From Cyanobium sp. Aljojuca 7A6 (GTDB lineage: Bacteria > Cyanobacteriota > Cyanobacteriia > PCC-6307 > Cyanobiaceae), in assembly GCF_024346455.1 (NCBI RefSeq), contig NZ_JAGQCY010000002.1, forward strand, positions 186,001-250,000: a DNA stretch of 64,000 nt, written 5' to 3'. The notes beneath the pieces were generated by a model that saw only the letters and a program-made list of their open reading frames with translations, had not been told where the DNA came from and searched no databases. Position 1 is the stretch's first letter; each line of letters begins with the position of its first letter. Shown here in pieces: positions 34,315 to 45,572 of this stretch. The position numbers and the translations under genes are program-made.

Positions 34315-35880
34315 TCAGGGCGAGGGCCTCACCAAGGCGCTCGGTCCATAAAAGCGAGGCAACGGGTAGGGAAGGGGTCCGAAGCGGGAGAAAGCCAGCC
34401 GCAGCGCCGGTCGTCCGGCGCGATGGATCTCAACGGTGCCCAGGGACTCGACGGGCCCCATCCAGGGCCCCCAGGAGGTTGGAACCACAGGCTGACCTGG
34501 CTCCTCAATCCCGAAGATCACGCCGCTGGTTCCCTGGAAGCCGTCGGCAGGCTGCCACCAGGCAAACCCTCGGGCATCAGGGTTGAAGGTGGTGAACGCC
34601 GCCCTGTGCCCGCGGCCCAAGGCCAGGGACAGGAAGCCCGGCAGGTCATAGCGGTTGGCGGCAATCAGCTGGGCCTCCTGGAGCGCCTGCCACAGGGCGG
34701 GGTGACGTTGCAGATCCCGGCGCAGGCTGTCAGGCGGCATCAGCTGCGTCGACGTGTCCAGCCCGACAGGCAGCCAGTGGTCGAACACCCCCCAGCGCAC
34801 CTGGGTCGCCAGGGTGAGCAGCAACGGCGGCAGGACCAGGGCCGTGCCCCACCCCCCCGCCAAGAGCCAAGGCCGCAGCCTGGGCCGTTTCAGCCCAGCG
34901 AGCCAGTCAGCGGCGAGGGGCAGCAGCAGCCACCAGGCCGGCACCAGCCAGCTCGCGAGCACATGCATCCGCCCGGTCAGAGCCACGAACACCACCAATT
35001 GGGGCAGCACCAGCCAACGCAGGAGCTGCCTGGAACCGGCGGCATCGTCCGGTCCCGATCGGGGCAGCAGGGCCAGCAACAGGACGACCCCGAGCGTGGG
35101 GAAGAGCAGCACCAACTGGGACAGAAGGAACAGGGGGGGAGAGGCCAGCGAATAACTGGCCCCTGCATCGATCCGGCCGCCCTGGAAGAGAAAGGAAACC
35201 CAGCCATGCTTCACGTTCCAGAGCCACAGAGGCGTTGACACGATCAGCCAGACCAGCCATCCCAGTGCTGGCCAGGGACTTCGGTAGAGGCTGCGTCGGT
35301 GGGGAGAGCCCAGACACCAGCCCAGCAGCGACAGCAGAACCAGAAAGGAGTGGTACTTCCCCAGGGTGACGAGGCCCAGAAGCAGGCCGAGCCCCACGGC
35401 CTCGCCCGCTGTGCCCGGAATCACCTTCGGGTGTCGGGACAGCCACCAGAGGAGTGCGGCCAGGGCCAGCAGCAAGGGGCTGTCCGGCAGCAGCAGGACG
35501 CCTCCGCACAGCAGAAGCACTGGGCAGAGACTGCCCAGGAGGGCACACAGCACAGCCGCGCGCTGGCCGAACCAGCGTTCTGTCGCTCCGGCCAGAAAGG
35601 CGAGCGCGATTGTGTAGCTCAGCAGGGATGGCACCCTCAGGGCGAGGATCGATCCCCCCAGCCGCTGGCCGGCCCAGGCCCAGAGCCCCACAGCAACGGG
35701 ATGGTCGAAATAGCTCAGGGCCGGATGCTGCCCGTAAAAGCTGTAGTAGGCCTCGTCGTAGCCGGGCGGCAGGATGGCGGAGAGTGCCAGTCTCAAGGCC
35801 AGTCCTGCCAGTAGAACCAGGGGGATCCGCAACCGTGGTGCAAGGAACCCTCGACACCAAGCTGGCAGTGTCCTAGTCAC
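34315..35880 (-). CDS. GT39/ArnT-like membrane glycosyltransferase
   Basis: This protein has about 521 residues with roughly 10-12 transmembrane helices. Near the N-terminus [29 protein letters not shown] contains the acidic loop motif (DEAYY, then DHP) of dolichyl-phosphate-mannose/ArnT-type transferases (PMT_2 family), which use polyprenyl-phosphate sugars on the periplasmic side. The acceptor could be lipid A, LPS or a protein. I chose GTG 35880, 8 bp inside the ccsA end; ATGs at 35895 and 35916 are alternatives. It is the last gene of the typA-lpt-ccsA run, in keeping with an envelope role. Confidence 0.75.
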   Translation of the reverse strand: MTRTLPAWCRGFLAPRLRIPLVLLAGLALRLALSAILPPGYDEAYYSFYGQHPALSYFDHPVAVGLWAWAGQRLGGSILALRVPSLLSYTIALAFLAGATERWFGQRAAVLCALLGSLCPVLLLCGGVLLLPDSPLLLALAALLWWLSRHPKVIPGTAGEAVGLGLLLGLVTLGKYHSFLVLLSLLGWCLGSPHRRSLYRSPWPALGWLVWLIVSTPLWLWNVKHGWVSFLFQGGRIDAGASYSLASPPLFLLSQLVLLFPTLGVVLLLALLPRSGPDDAAGSRQLLRWLVLPQLVVFVALTGRMHVLASWLVPAWWLLLPLAADWLAGLKRPRLRPWLLAGGWGTALVLPPLLLTLATQVRWGVFDHWLPVGLDTSTQLMPPDSLRRDLQRHPALWQALQEAQLIAANRYDLPGFLSLALGRGHRAAFTTFNPDARGFAWWQPADGFQGTSGVIFGIEEPGQPVVPTSWGPWMGPVESLGTVEIHRAGRPALRLAFSRFGPLPYPLPRFYGPSALVRPSP

Positions 35881-36805
35881 CAAGGAACCAGCCATAGCTG
35901 TGCAGGCCGATGCCAAGCAGGTTGACCCCGATGTAGCAGACCGCGATCACCACCAGACCTGCGGAGGCCACGATCGCCGGCCGCCGCCCCTGCCAGCCAC
36001 GGATCAGCCGGGTGTGCAGGTAGGCCGCATAGACCAGCCAGCAGATCAGGGCCCAGGTCTCCTTGGGATCCCAGCTCCACCAGCTGCCCCAGGCCTCATT
36101 CGCCCAGACCGCGCCGCTCACCAGACCCACCGACAACAACAGGAAGCCCACCGTGATCGTGCGGTAGCTGAGGCTGTCGAGCTGTTCGCTGATGCGGAAG
36201 CTGCTGCTGCTTAGGGCCATGGCGCCAGGTCCGTCGCTGGCCAGCTGGGCCTGGCGGAAACCGCCGCTGCCGATCGAGCTGCCGCGCAACTCCAGATCCT
36301 GGTTGCGGTCGACGAACAACACAGCGACCGACAGCAGGGAGCCCACCAGCAGGGCGGCGTAGCTGACCATGATGACGCTGACGTGCATCACCAGCCAGCT
36401 GGAGCGCAACGCCGGCACCAAGGGAGAGGCCTCCTGGAGGCGATCGGGGAGGGCGAAGCTGGCGAAGGCCACGCAACCCAGCCCCATGGGGGTGGCCGCC
36501 GCCGCCACCAGGGGGTTGGGCCAGCTGCGTTCTACCAACAGCTGGGTGAGGGTGCAGGCCCAGGCCAGGAAACAGAGCGACTCGTAGAGGTTGCTGATCG
36601 GGAAGTGGCCCGACTCCCACCAACGCAGCACCAACTGGGCCGTCAGGCAGAGGTTGGCAGAGGCCACCAACATCCTCACCACCGGGTTGCTGCGGCCGCC
36701 GCTGACGGACCAGAAGGCGATGGGCAAGACCAGCAGCAGCAGGGCGAAGGCGGCGAGACCAAGACCGATGACCGGATCGTTCACCAGGGTGCGGTTCGAA
36801 ACCAA
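35873..36805 (-). CDS. ccsA: Cytochrome c biogenesis protein CcsA (System II)
   Basis: This 310-residue multi-pass membrane protein carries the tryptophan-rich heme-handling motif [16 protein letters not shown] (about residues 232-247) and a conserved periplasmic histidine late in the sequence ([10 protein letters not shown]). Together with Ccs1 it delivers heme to apocytochromes c such as cytochrome f and c6 in the lumen. The family is also called CcsB in some naming schemes. Eight helices are expected. It starts 33 bp after the lptF/G gene stop. ccs1 is not in the window. Confidence 0.92.
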   Translation of the reverse strand: MVSNRTLVNDPVIGLGLAAFALLLLVLPIAFWSVSGGRSNPVVRMLVASANLCLTAQLVLRWWESGHFPISNLYESLCFLAWACTLTQLLVERSWPNPLVAAAATPMGLGCVAFASFALPDRLQEASPLVPALRSSWLVMHVSVIMVSYAALLVGSLLSVAVLFVDRNQDLELRGSSIGSGGFRQAQLASDGPGAMALSSSSFRISEQLDSLSYRTITVGFLLLSVGLVSGAVWANEAWGSWWSWDPKETWALICWLVYAAYLHTRLIRGWQGRRPAIVASAGLVVIAVCYIGVNLLGIGLHSYGWFLGD

Positions 36806-36838
36806 ACCACTCTGCCGTGTCGTCCGTCGGGTGGAGCC

Positions 36839-38059
36839 TCAGCGGCTGGCCTGGCGCAGCAGCCAGAGCCCACCGGCCAGCCCGATGATCACGGGCAGCC
36901 AGGCCGCCAAGAAGGGCATCAAGGTGCCCGTCACCCCGAGGGAGCTGAAGATGAAGGACATCAGGTAGTAGCCAAAAATCAGCAGCACGCTGATGCCGAA
37001 ACCCTGGCTGCGGCTCGTGCGGGAGTTGGGCCGGACCCCCAGGCTGCTGCCGATCAACCCAAACACCAGACAGATGGCCGGGAACGCGAACTTCTCCTGG
37101 ATGCGCACCCGCAGGCGTCGTGCCTCCTTGGTGTTGTTGGCCTCCAACAGGAGCCGTTCCGCCGTGAGCGCCTGTCCGACGGTCATGGTGCTGGCGTCGG
37201 TGGGCAGCTGGGCCACCTCAATCGGATCTCGGGTGAAGGGGTAGAGGTAGCGGTCGAAGCTGGCGGAGGTGGTGGTGCCAGTGGCGACATCGATGTTGGT
37301 GATCCGGCCGTTGGTGAACTCCCACATCCCCTTCTCTTCATTCCATTTGCCAATCAGTGCCGTCAGCATCTGGCGATACCCTTCACGACTGAAGTCCAGC
37401 AACGTCACATCGAACATCACACCCTTGATGAACTTCCGGGCGAAAAAGATATGGCTCAGCACTTTGACCGAGTCGCCATTCGGCAACTTGGCGTCGCTGA
37501 AGCGGGAGTAGAGGGCGTTATCGCTCTGTTCGGTAGCGATGGCCTTGCCAAGGGCTCGCTCCAGGCTGTTGGTGGCCTCAAGATTGGCCCGTGGTACGAC
37601 TGCGTCGTTGAAGACGAACGTGAGCAGGGACATCACCAGGGCCAGGGCCATGGCTGGCAGCACCATGCGACGGGTGCTCACCCCCACACTGCGCAGGGCC
37701 GTCAGTTCGCTGCTCCCCGACAGGCGGCTGTAGGCCAACAGGGTGGCCATCAGGGTCGCCATCGGGAAGGACAGGACCAGAAAGGAGGGCAGCCGCAGCA
37801 GCAGCACCTTGACGGCCGCCAGCACCGGCAGCCCCGACTCCGCAACCCGGCGCACCAGCTCGAACACGGCTCCCACCGACAGGGAGACAGCCGTGAAGGC
37901 GGCGATGCCAAACAGCAGAGGGCCCAGTTGCTCCTGCAGCAGCCAGCGATCCAGCAGGGGGAGATCGCGCCATCGCGGTGTTCGCTTCCAGTCCCGCAGC
38001 CGTTCACGGCTGGGCAACTGCAGCCAGGTGGGGCGCTTCTCCAGCAGGGCTGCCTTCAA
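36839..38059 (-). CDS. LptF/LptG-family lipopolysaccharide export permease
   Basis: This 406-residue YjgP/YjgQ-family protein is the membrane part of the LPS extractor. Landmarks are LLDRWLLQEQLGPLLFGIAAF and the SFPMATLMATLLAYSRLSGSSELTALRSVGVS block, which is the coupling-helix region conserved in LptF and LptG. A periplasmic beta-jellyroll region (about 175-300) and three C-terminal helices follow. Only one permease gene is present here, as is usual in cyanobacteria, so it may form a homodimer. It overlaps lptB by four bases. Confidence 0.9.
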   Translation of the reverse strand: MKAALLEKRPTWLQLPSRERLRDWKRTPRWRDLPLLDRWLLQEQLGPLLFGIAAFTAVSLSVGAVFELVRRVAESGLPVLAAVKVLLLRLPSFLVLSFPMATLMATLLAYSRLSGSSELTALRSVGVSTRRMVLPAMALALVMSLLTFVFNDAVVPRANLEATNSLERALGKAIATEQSDNALYSRFSDAKLPNGDSVKVLSHIFFARKFIKGVMFDVTLLDFSREGYRQMLTALIGKWNEEKGMWEFTNGRITNIDVATGTTTSASFDRYLYPFTRDPIEVAQLPTDASTMTVGQALTAERLLLEANNTKEARRLRVRIQEKFAFPAICLVFGLIGSSLGVRPNSRTSRSQGFGISVLLIFGYYLMSFIFSSLGVTGTLMPFLAAWLPVIIGLAGGLWLLRQASR

Positions 38060-38784
38060 AGCTGAAAGCCCTCACCGAGGTAGTGCCGCCGCACCAGGGG
38101 ATCGTTGGCCACCGACAGGGAAGGACCGGACGCCAGGATCTTGCCATCAGCAAGGATGTAGGCACGGTCGGTGATCGCCAGGGTTTCCCGGACGTTGTGG
38201 TCGGTGATCAGCACCCCCATCTGACGGTGGCGCAGGCTTTCGATCAAGGTTTGGAGGTCGGCCACGGCCATGGGATCAACCCCGGCAAAGGGTTCGTCGA
38301 GCAGCAGATAGCGGGGACCGTGGTTTCCCACCGCCAGGGCCCTGGCCACTTCGCAACGGCGCCGTTCCCCGCCGGAGAGCTGGTAGCCGCGGCGGTACTG
38401 AAAGCTGCCCAGATGGAAGTCGTTGATCAGCTCCTCAAGGCGTTGGCGACGTCCAGCTGGCTCCGATCCGCTCTCCTGCAGGGCCAGCATCAGGTTGTCT
38501 CGCACACTCAGCTGGCGGAACACACTGGCCTCCTGGGGGAGGTAGCCGATGCCGAGCCTGGCCCGGCGGGGCATCGGCAGATGGGCGACGGAGTCTCCAT
38601 CCAGCAGCACCTCGCCACAGTCGGGCCGAAGCAGCCCGGTGATCAGGTTGAAGGTGGTTGTCTTGCCGGCCCCGTTCGGACCGAGGAGCCCAACCACCTC
38701 ACCCGGCTGAAGGTCCAGGCTGACGTCGCTCACCAGGGGACGGCCTGCAAGGGTGATGGCCACCCTCTCCAGTACCAGGCTCAC
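38056..38784 (-). CDS. lptB: LPS export ABC transporter ATP-binding protein LptB
   Basis: This 242-residue ATPase powers LPS transport. Walker A is GPNGAGKTTTFNLI (about residues 35-48), the ABC signature is QLSGGERRRCEVARAL, Walker B is YLLLDEPFAGVDP and the switch histidine is in ITDHNVRET. The LptB-specific YLPQEASVFRQLSVRDNL is clear. It overlaps both lptA and the permease gene by four bases, so the subunits are made together. Confidence 0.95.
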   Translation of the reverse strand: MSLVLERVAITLAGRPLVSDVSLDLQPGEVVGLLGPNGAGKTTTFNLITGLLRPDCGEVLLDGDSVAHLPMPRRARLGIGYLPQEASVFRQLSVRDNLMLALQESGSEPAGRRQRLEELINDFHLGSFQYRRGYQLSGGERRRCEVARALAVGNHGPRYLLLDEPFAGVDPMAVADLQTLIESLRHRQMGVLITDHNVRETLAITDRAYILADGKILASGPSLSVANDPLVRRHYLGEGFQL

Positions 38785-39266
38785 GGCTTGGTGATGGCAG
38801 GCTTGGTGCTGCCCTGTTGCTGCAAGCGGAACTTGCTGAACACCTGCTTGCCGGCCGGTGGTTCCGCCACCATGCGCTCGCTGTCCAGCAGGTAAACAAG
38901 GCGCTCCGCCCGCAGGCGTTGGCCATCCGTATCGATCACGTCGACGTCGCCGGTGAGCACCAAACGCCCTTCGTTGCTGAAGTACTGCGCCTGCCGCGAC
39001 GTCGCCGTCATGCCGCGATCGGCATAGACGATGCGTACGTTCCCCGTGGCGGTGACGATGCCGTTCTGATTGTCGGCCTGCTGGCTATCGGACTCGATCG
39101 TGACCATGCCCGTGGCGGCAGCTTTCGCCCTGGGGGCCTGGGCAGCGACGGGACGGGACGGCAGCAGCAGCAAGGCGGCGGCAGCGAGCCCGGCGGCAAG
39201 CACGAACAACAACGGGCGTTGGGGCAGGGCCAAGGTGGGAATCGTTGAGGCCTTGAGTGTGCTCAA
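38781..39266 (-). CDS. lptA: LptA-like periplasmic LPS-binding protein
   Basis: This 161-residue protein has a signal peptide (hydrophobic residues 19-36, cleavage near PVAAQA). An OstA/LptA beta domain follows: TIESDSQQADNQNGIVTATGNV, RIVYADRGMTATSRQAQYFSNEGRLVLTGDVDVIDTDGQRLRAE in successive strands. It should bridge LPS across the periplasm between LptC and the outer-membrane LptD. It overlaps lptB and the DUF309 gene by four bases each. Confidence 0.88.
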   Translation of the reverse strand: MSTLKASTIPTLALPQRPLLFVLAAGLAAAALLLLPSRPVAAQAPRAKAAATGMVTIESDSQQADNQNGIVTATGNVRIVYADRGMTATSRQAQYFSNEGRLVLTGDVDVIDTDGQRLRAERLVYLLDSERMVAEPPAGKQVFSKFRLQQQGSTKPAITKP

Positions 39267-39675
39267 TGTACCGGCGACGTGCCCGCAGCTCGCGCCAGTT
39301 CCAGGCGCGGCAGGGGCAGGGAGTGGAGATCGCCCTGTTGCTGCAGGGCGCTAAGGCGCTCGGCTGCCATCAGTCGCAGGGGGGCCAGCGTCAAGCCAAG
39401 GGCTTCATCGCCGCAACGTCGCAGCCGCCCCAGGCCCTCGCCCATCAGCACCGTGGCGCCGTGACGGTTGTCCCGCTCCAGATGAAGTTCCGCCACAGCG
39501 ATCTGCAGCAGGCCCTGCAGGACAGGACGCATGGGTCCCTGGGTCTCCTGCCACAGCGCCTCTAAGCCGTCGTGGCAGGCATACCAGTCGGCGTTGTTGA
39601 AATCCACCACCGCCTGCCGCAGGCGTGGGTCGGCCTGCAGCAGGGTTTCCTCGTCGGCGAGCGGGGAGCCTTCGC

Positions 39676-39679
<4 letters not shown>
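39263..39679 (-). CDS. DUF309 family protein
   Basis: This 138-residue, all-helical protein has the DUF309 signature VVDFNNADWYACHDGLEALW (about residues 24-43) with the conserved N/W/H/E positions, followed by PVLQGLLQIAVAELHLERDN. The function is unknown, though the His/Glu pattern hints at a metal or small-ligand site. It overlaps typA by four bases at its start and lptA by four at its end, and so is tied to translation of both. Confidence 0.85.
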
Positions 39680-41484
<1,805 letters not shown>

Positions 41485-41793
41485 GGGGATGTCGTCCTGC
41501 GTTGTAAGGGGGAAAGGTTCGACGGAATCGAATCGACGCCGATCGTTTCCAGGGAAACGACAGGTTGATGGCGAGACGAAGAAGGCATGTCGCTGCCAAC
41601 GAGCCAGGGAAGTGGGCCGCTGAAGACGGGCCGCTTTTAATGGGGCCAACCAGCGCTCTGACGCTTCGTCAGGGTTTTCGGTGAAACCCTGCCGCGCCGG
41701 CCCGGTGGGACGTGTGGCGAACGTTGAAGCGAATCTTGATCCTACTCCCACCCCTTCCAGGCACCCAGGCGGCGGGTCTCCGCACCCTCCGGA
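41485..41793. promoter_or_regulatory. 309-bp non-coding stretch upstream of typA with two hairpins
   Basis: No convincing gene lies between typA and the VanY-type gene, both on the minus strand. It contains two stem-loops, CGTTTC-CAGG-GAAACG (41544-41559) and AGGGTTT-TCGGTG-AAACCCT (41671-41690). The first could belong to the typA leader. The second has no T-tract after it on either strand. A clear promoter was not found. Confidence 0.45.
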
Positions 41794-42516
41794 TCAGCGA
41801 GCCAGCCGCTGGGCCGGCTCGAACATCTCCAGGGCGTCGGTGGATCCTTCAAAGCGCCAGTGCCAAGGCTCATAGAGGACGCCTTGTTGGTTGCCCTTCG
41901 GAAAGGAACGCACGAAATGGAAACGGGCGGCGTGGCGATCCAGCCAGCGGTAGGCGTCGGTGTTTTCGAAGCTCTCCATCAGGTTGGTGGCGGGCAGGCG
42001 GCCGTCGCCCAGGTCCACCGCATAGCCGGTGCTGTGTTCGGAAAAGCCCGGCGGGGCGCTGACCCGGGCCCGGTCGGCTGAGGTCTGGTTGCGCTCGGCC
42101 TTGACATCAAAGAAGAGCTGCTTCTGCAGAGCGAGGCTGCGGTAGGCACTCAGAACTGTCAAAACAATGCCGTCGGCCTCAGCGGCGGCCCGCATCGCCT
42201 CCAACGCCCGGGCGGCCTGTGGCTGCAACAGCAGGCCCGGGGCAATCGCCACCAGATCCTCCGGGTTGGCCTCGGGGTAGGGGAAATGACCGAGTAACCG
42301 CCCATCCGGCCCCAGACGGGCCGCCAGTCCCGGCACCGGCGTGGGGGTGATCAGGCGGCGAAGCGGGCCGATCAGCAGCAGCACCGCACCACCGGCCAGC
42401 AGGGCACTGGTGAGCAGGACCTGAACCAAACGCCTGGGAAGGGAAGCCTGGCGGCGGGGACGGGGCGTGCTGCGCCTGGCCAGCGGAATGTCATCACCGG
42501 ACCCTGGGGCGGACAC
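41794..42516 (-). CDS. D-alanyl-D-alanine carboxypeptidase, VanY type
   Basis: This 240-residue protein is anchored by an N-terminal helix (about residues 31-50). The zinc peptidase domain has LSAYRSLALQKQLFF, then SEHSTGYAVDLGDG (SxHxxGxxxD ligands) and EPWHWRF with the catalytic glutamate and third histidine ligand. It trims the terminal D-Ala of peptidoglycan stem peptides in the periplasm. No vanA/vanH-type genes are nearby, so wall maturation rather than resistance is likely. It is divergent from chlP (126 bp). Confidence 0.9.
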   Translation of the reverse strand: MSAPGSGDDIPLARRSTPRPRRQASLPRRLVQVLLTSALLAGGAVLLLIGPLRRLITPTPVPGLAARLGPDGRLLGHFPYPEANPEDLVAIAPGLLLQPQAARALEAMRAAAEADGIVLTVLSAYRSLALQKQLFFDVKAERNQTSADRARVSAPPGFSEHSTGYAVDLGDGRLPATNLMESFENTDAYRWLDRHAARFHFVRSFPKGNQQGVLYEPWHWRFEGSTDALEMFEPAQRLAR

Positions 42517-42642
42517 TCCCTCAACGGCAAGCCAACGCTGATCTTAGGTGGGGGCTCATTTCAGTGGTTTTTCTACAGGACGGATGCCTGCCCGGCGGTG
42601 TTAGCTTCCACGCCACAGTCCAATGGCGGAGCAGGTTTCAAG

Positions 42643-44034
42643 ATGTTGCGAGTGGCAGTCGTGGGCGGCGGTCCCAGCGGTTCCTGTGCTGCGGAAGTTC
42701 TCGCCAAGGCAGGCATCCAGACCTGGCTGTTCGAGCGCAAGCTCGACAATGCCAAACCCTGCGGAGGCGCGATCCCGCTCTGCATGGTGGAGGAGTTCGA
42801 CCTGCCGGAATCCATCATTGACCGCAAGGTGCGGAACATGCGGATGATCTCTCCTTCCAACAGGGAAGTGGACATCCACCTCGAAAACAGCAACGAGTAC
42901 ATCGGCATGTGCCGCCGGGAAGTTCTCGACGGCTACCTGCGCAATCGGGCCGCCGATCTGGGGGCGCAGCTGGTCAATGGCCTGGTGCAGAGCATCGACA
43001 CCGGCAAGCAGCGTCAGGGCCCCTACACCCTCCATTACGCCGACTACTCCTCCGGAGGCCCCACCGGTGAACTGAAGACCCTCGAGGTGGATCTGATCGT
43101 CGGGGCCGACGGCGCCAACAGCCGCGTGGCCAAGGCCATGGATGCGGGTGATTACAACGTGGCGATCGCCTTCCAGGAGCGCATCCGCCTGCCAGCCGAG
43201 GAGATGGCGTATTACGAGGATCTGGCGGAGATGTATGTCGGCACCGATGTGTCTCCTGATTTCTACGCCTGGGTCTTCCCCAAGTACGACCACGTGGCGG
43301 TGGGCACCGGCACGATGCAGGTCAACCAGTCGCTGATCAAGGGCCTGCAGAAGGGCATTAGGGCGCGGGCCAGCCGACGCCTTCTGCGCGGCGAGGTGAT
43401 CAAGGTGGAAGCCCATCCGATTCCCGAGCATCCTCGCCCGCGGCGGGTTGTGGGCCGCATGGCTCTGGTGGGGGACGCGGCCGGTTACGTCACCAAGAGC
43501 TCCGGCGAGGGCATCTACTTCGCCGCCAAGAGTGGCCGGATGTGTGCCGAGGAAATCGTGGCGGCCAGCGCCTCCGGCAGCCGCATTCCCACCGAGAAGG
43601 ACCTCAAGGTCTACATCCGCAAATGGGACCGCAAGTACGGCGCCACCTACAAAGTCCTGGAGCTCCTGCAGAACATCTTCTACAGCAACGATGCCGCCCG
43701 TGAGGCGTTCGTGGAGATGTGCGATGACAAGGACGTGCAGCGTCTCACTTTCGACAGTTACCTGTATAAGCGGGTGGTGATGATGAACCCCTGGCAGCAG
43801 ATCAAGCTGACCGTCCTCACCCTGGGTGCGGTGCTTCGGGGCCAGGCCCTGGCCCCCGCCGGCTACAAGCCGGTGCCCAGTGCCGTTCGCTCGGCCGAGG
43901 AGGCGGAAGCGATTTTCCTGGCCGCAGAGCCGCGCTCTTCCATGAAGCCTGCAGGCGTGCATGCCACCACGGCGGTTGTGGATCCCCAGGCCGGTGGCGA
44001 TTCCGCCAAGGAACCGGAGCTGGTGGCCAAGTGA
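42643..44034 (+). CDS. chlP: Geranylgeranyl reductase
   Basis: This 463-residue flavoprotein reduces geranylgeranyl groups to phytyl for chlorophyll a, tocopherol and phylloquinone. The FAD motif VAVVGGGPSGSCAAEVLAKAG starts at residue 4, followed by KPCGGAIPLCMVEEFDLP, DLIVGADGANSRVAKAMDAGDY and GDAAGYVTKSSGEGIYFA. These are typical of plant/cyanobacterial ChlP rather than archaeal GGR. ATG 42643 places the Rossmann motif at the usual distance. It converges on the CNNM/CorC gene with 8 bp between. Confidence 0.96.
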   Translation: MLRVAVVGGGPSGSCAAEVLAKAGIQTWLFERKLDNAKPCGGAIPLCMVEEFDLPESIIDRKVRNMRMISPSNREVDIHLENSNEYIGMCRREVLDGYLRNRAADLGAQLVNGLVQSIDTGKQRQGPYTLHYADYSSGGPTGELKTLEVDLIVGADGANSRVAKAMDAGDYNVAIAFQERIRLPAEEMAYYEDLAEMYVGTDVSPDFYAWVFPKYDHVAVGTGTMQVNQSLIKGLQKGIRARASRRLLRGEVIKVEAHPIPEHPRPRRVVGRMALVGDAAGYVTKSSGEGIYFAAKSGRMCAEEIVAASASGSRIPTEKDLKVYIRKWDRKYGATYKVLELLQNIFYSNDAAREAFVEMCDDKDVQRLTFDSYLYKRVVMMNPWQQIKLTVLTLGAVLRGQALAPAGYKPVPSAVRSAEEAEAIFLAAEPRSSMKPAGVHATTAVVDPQAGGDSAKEPELVAK

Positions 44035-44042
44035 GAAACCGT

Positions 44043-45362
44043 TCAGGCCGTCCCCTCGGCCTGCGCTGAGGTCTTAGCGGTGCGACTCACCAGGAGTTTG
44101 TCGACCCGATTGCCATCCATATCCACCACTTCGATCTGAAGGTCATCCCACGCGAAGGACTCTCCGGCCCGGGGGATGTGCTCGAGATGGTGCATCACGA
44201 AGCCACCCAGGGTCTGGTAGCCCCCGCGGACTTCCTCCGGTAGTCGTCCTTTCTGCACCAGGTCCTTGAAGTCGGCGATATCGAGGGCGCCATCCAGGAG
44301 CCAGGAACCATCCTGGCGGACGATGATCATCGGGTCTTCTTTGTCCCTCGCCGAGGAAAGATCTCCCACGATCGCTTCCATCATGTCGTTGAGGGTGACC
44401 AGTCCCTCAATGCCACCAAATTCATCGGTCACCAAGGCGATGTGTACCCCACTGGTTCTGAATTGATCGATCAACTTCAGGGCTCTGGTGCTCTCGCCCA
44501 CGTAGAGCGGCGGCTGCAGAAAGGCCTCGATTTCCCGGGGGCCCTCTCGGAGCTGGGCCGCCAGAAAGGTGCGGCCACGCACCACGCCCACACAGGCGTC
44601 CAGGCTGTCGCGCGCCACCGGGAACAGGGAGTGATTCACCGCCATCACCCGCTCGAGATGGGATTGGGGCGACTCAGAGAGATCCAGCCAGCAGATGTCG
44701 GTGCGGGGGGTCATGATCGCCTTGACCGGCCGATCGGCCAGGCGAAACACACGCTCCACCATGGCGTGCTCCACCACATCGAACAGGCCTGATTCCTTGC
44801 CCCTGCGCAGCAGGGTCCGGATCTCGTCTTCGGTGATCTCCGGCTCACCACTCTCGCCGACGCCCATCAGGCTGAGCAGTCGATCGGTGGACGAGCCGAG
44901 CAGGTGGGCCAGGGGGGCTATCCAGCGCGACAGGGTCCGCATGGGAGGTGCCACCAGGCAGGCGATGCGCTCCGGGTCACTGAGGGCGATGCGCTTCGGC
45001 ACCAGTTCCCCCACCACCAGGGAGAGAAAGGTGATCAGTGTCACCACGATTCCCAGGGCCAGGGGTTCGGCCCAGGCGCGCAACGGAGGCAGGGTCTCCA
45101 GCAGCGGCTGCAAGCCCTCGGCCACCCTCGAGCCGCCCAGGGCGCCGCTGAGGATGCCGATCGAGGTGATGCCGATCTGCACCGTCGAGAGAAAATCATT
45201 GGGGGAACGGATTAGTTTCAGAGCCACTTCCGCCTTCGCATCCCCAGCCTCGGCCTGGTGCTCAAGGCGCAATCTCCGAGCCGACATCATGGCCAACTCC
45301 GAAGCTGAGAAGATCCCGTTGATCAGAATCAACAGGACGATGAGAAAACCGTCGAAAAGCAT
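44043..45362 (-). CDS. CNNM/CorC-type membrane protein (HlyC/CorC family)
   Basis: This 439-residue protein has an N-terminal DUF21/CNNM transmembrane domain (about residues 1-190, starting MLFDGFLIVLLILINGIFSASELAM). A pair of CBS domains (about 205-330, with MTPRTDICWLDL and EFGGIEGLVTLNDMMEAIVGDL) and a C-terminal CorC_HlyC domain follow. Members are implicated in Mg/Co ion homeostasis. I start at ATG 45362 just before the first helix; open frame upstream lacks conserved sequence. It is divergent from the PKS operon. Confidence 0.88.
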   Translation of the reverse strand: MLFDGFLIVLLILINGIFSASELAMMSARRLRLEHQAEAGDAKAEVALKLIRSPNDFLSTVQIGITSIGILSGALGGSRVAEGLQPLLETLPPLRAWAEPLALGIVVTLITFLSLVVGELVPKRIALSDPERIACLVAPPMRTLSRWIAPLAHLLGSSTDRLLSLMGVGESGEPEITEDEIRTLLRRGKESGLFDVVEHAMVERVFRLADRPVKAIMTPRTDICWLDLSESPQSHLERVMAVNHSLFPVARDSLDACVGVVRGRTFLAAQLREGPREIEAFLQPPLYVGESTRALKLIDQFRTSGVHIALVTDEFGGIEGLVTLNDMMEAIVGDLSSARDKEDPMIIVRQDGSWLLDGALDIADFKDLVQKGRLPEEVRGGYQTLGGFVMHHLEHIPRAGESFAWDDLQIEVVDMDGNRVDKLLVSRTAKTSAQAEGTA

Positions 45363-45492
45363 TGGCAAATCCAGTGATGACCCCACGGCCTCTGCGAACG
45401 GATGGGAAGGACAAGTTAATTGACACCCGTGGAAGCTCCATGGCAGGAAGCCCTTCTCTGGAGACTGCCACAGCGCTTCATGAATCGGATTA

Positions 45493-45515
45493 GCGTCAGA
45501 CAATTATCGCGTCAG
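45493..45515. promoter_or_regulatory. GCGTCAG direct repeat before the PKS operon
   Basis: GCGTCAG occurs at 45493-45499 and again at 45509-45515, flanking the AT-rich ACAATTATC, about 60-80 bp before ATG 45573. The 16-bp spacing and AT-rich centre could mark a regulator or promoter site. No canonical promoter pair fits. Confidence 0.3.
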
Positions 45516-45572
45516 TCTGCGAACGGAGCCCTCGCGACTGGCCAGCCGCCGAACCCTCAGCGATCGTCACCG

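Noticed and set aside
44045-44062. AGGCCG/CGGCCT stem-loop between chlP and the CorC-type gene as a terminator
   Set aside because: Only six pairs, lies in the coding end of the minus-strand gene and has no T-tract.
45420-45425. A perfect TTGACA as -35 box for the PKS operon
   Set aside because: The sequence 17 bp downstream is GCAGGA, not a -10 box; a start there is not supported.
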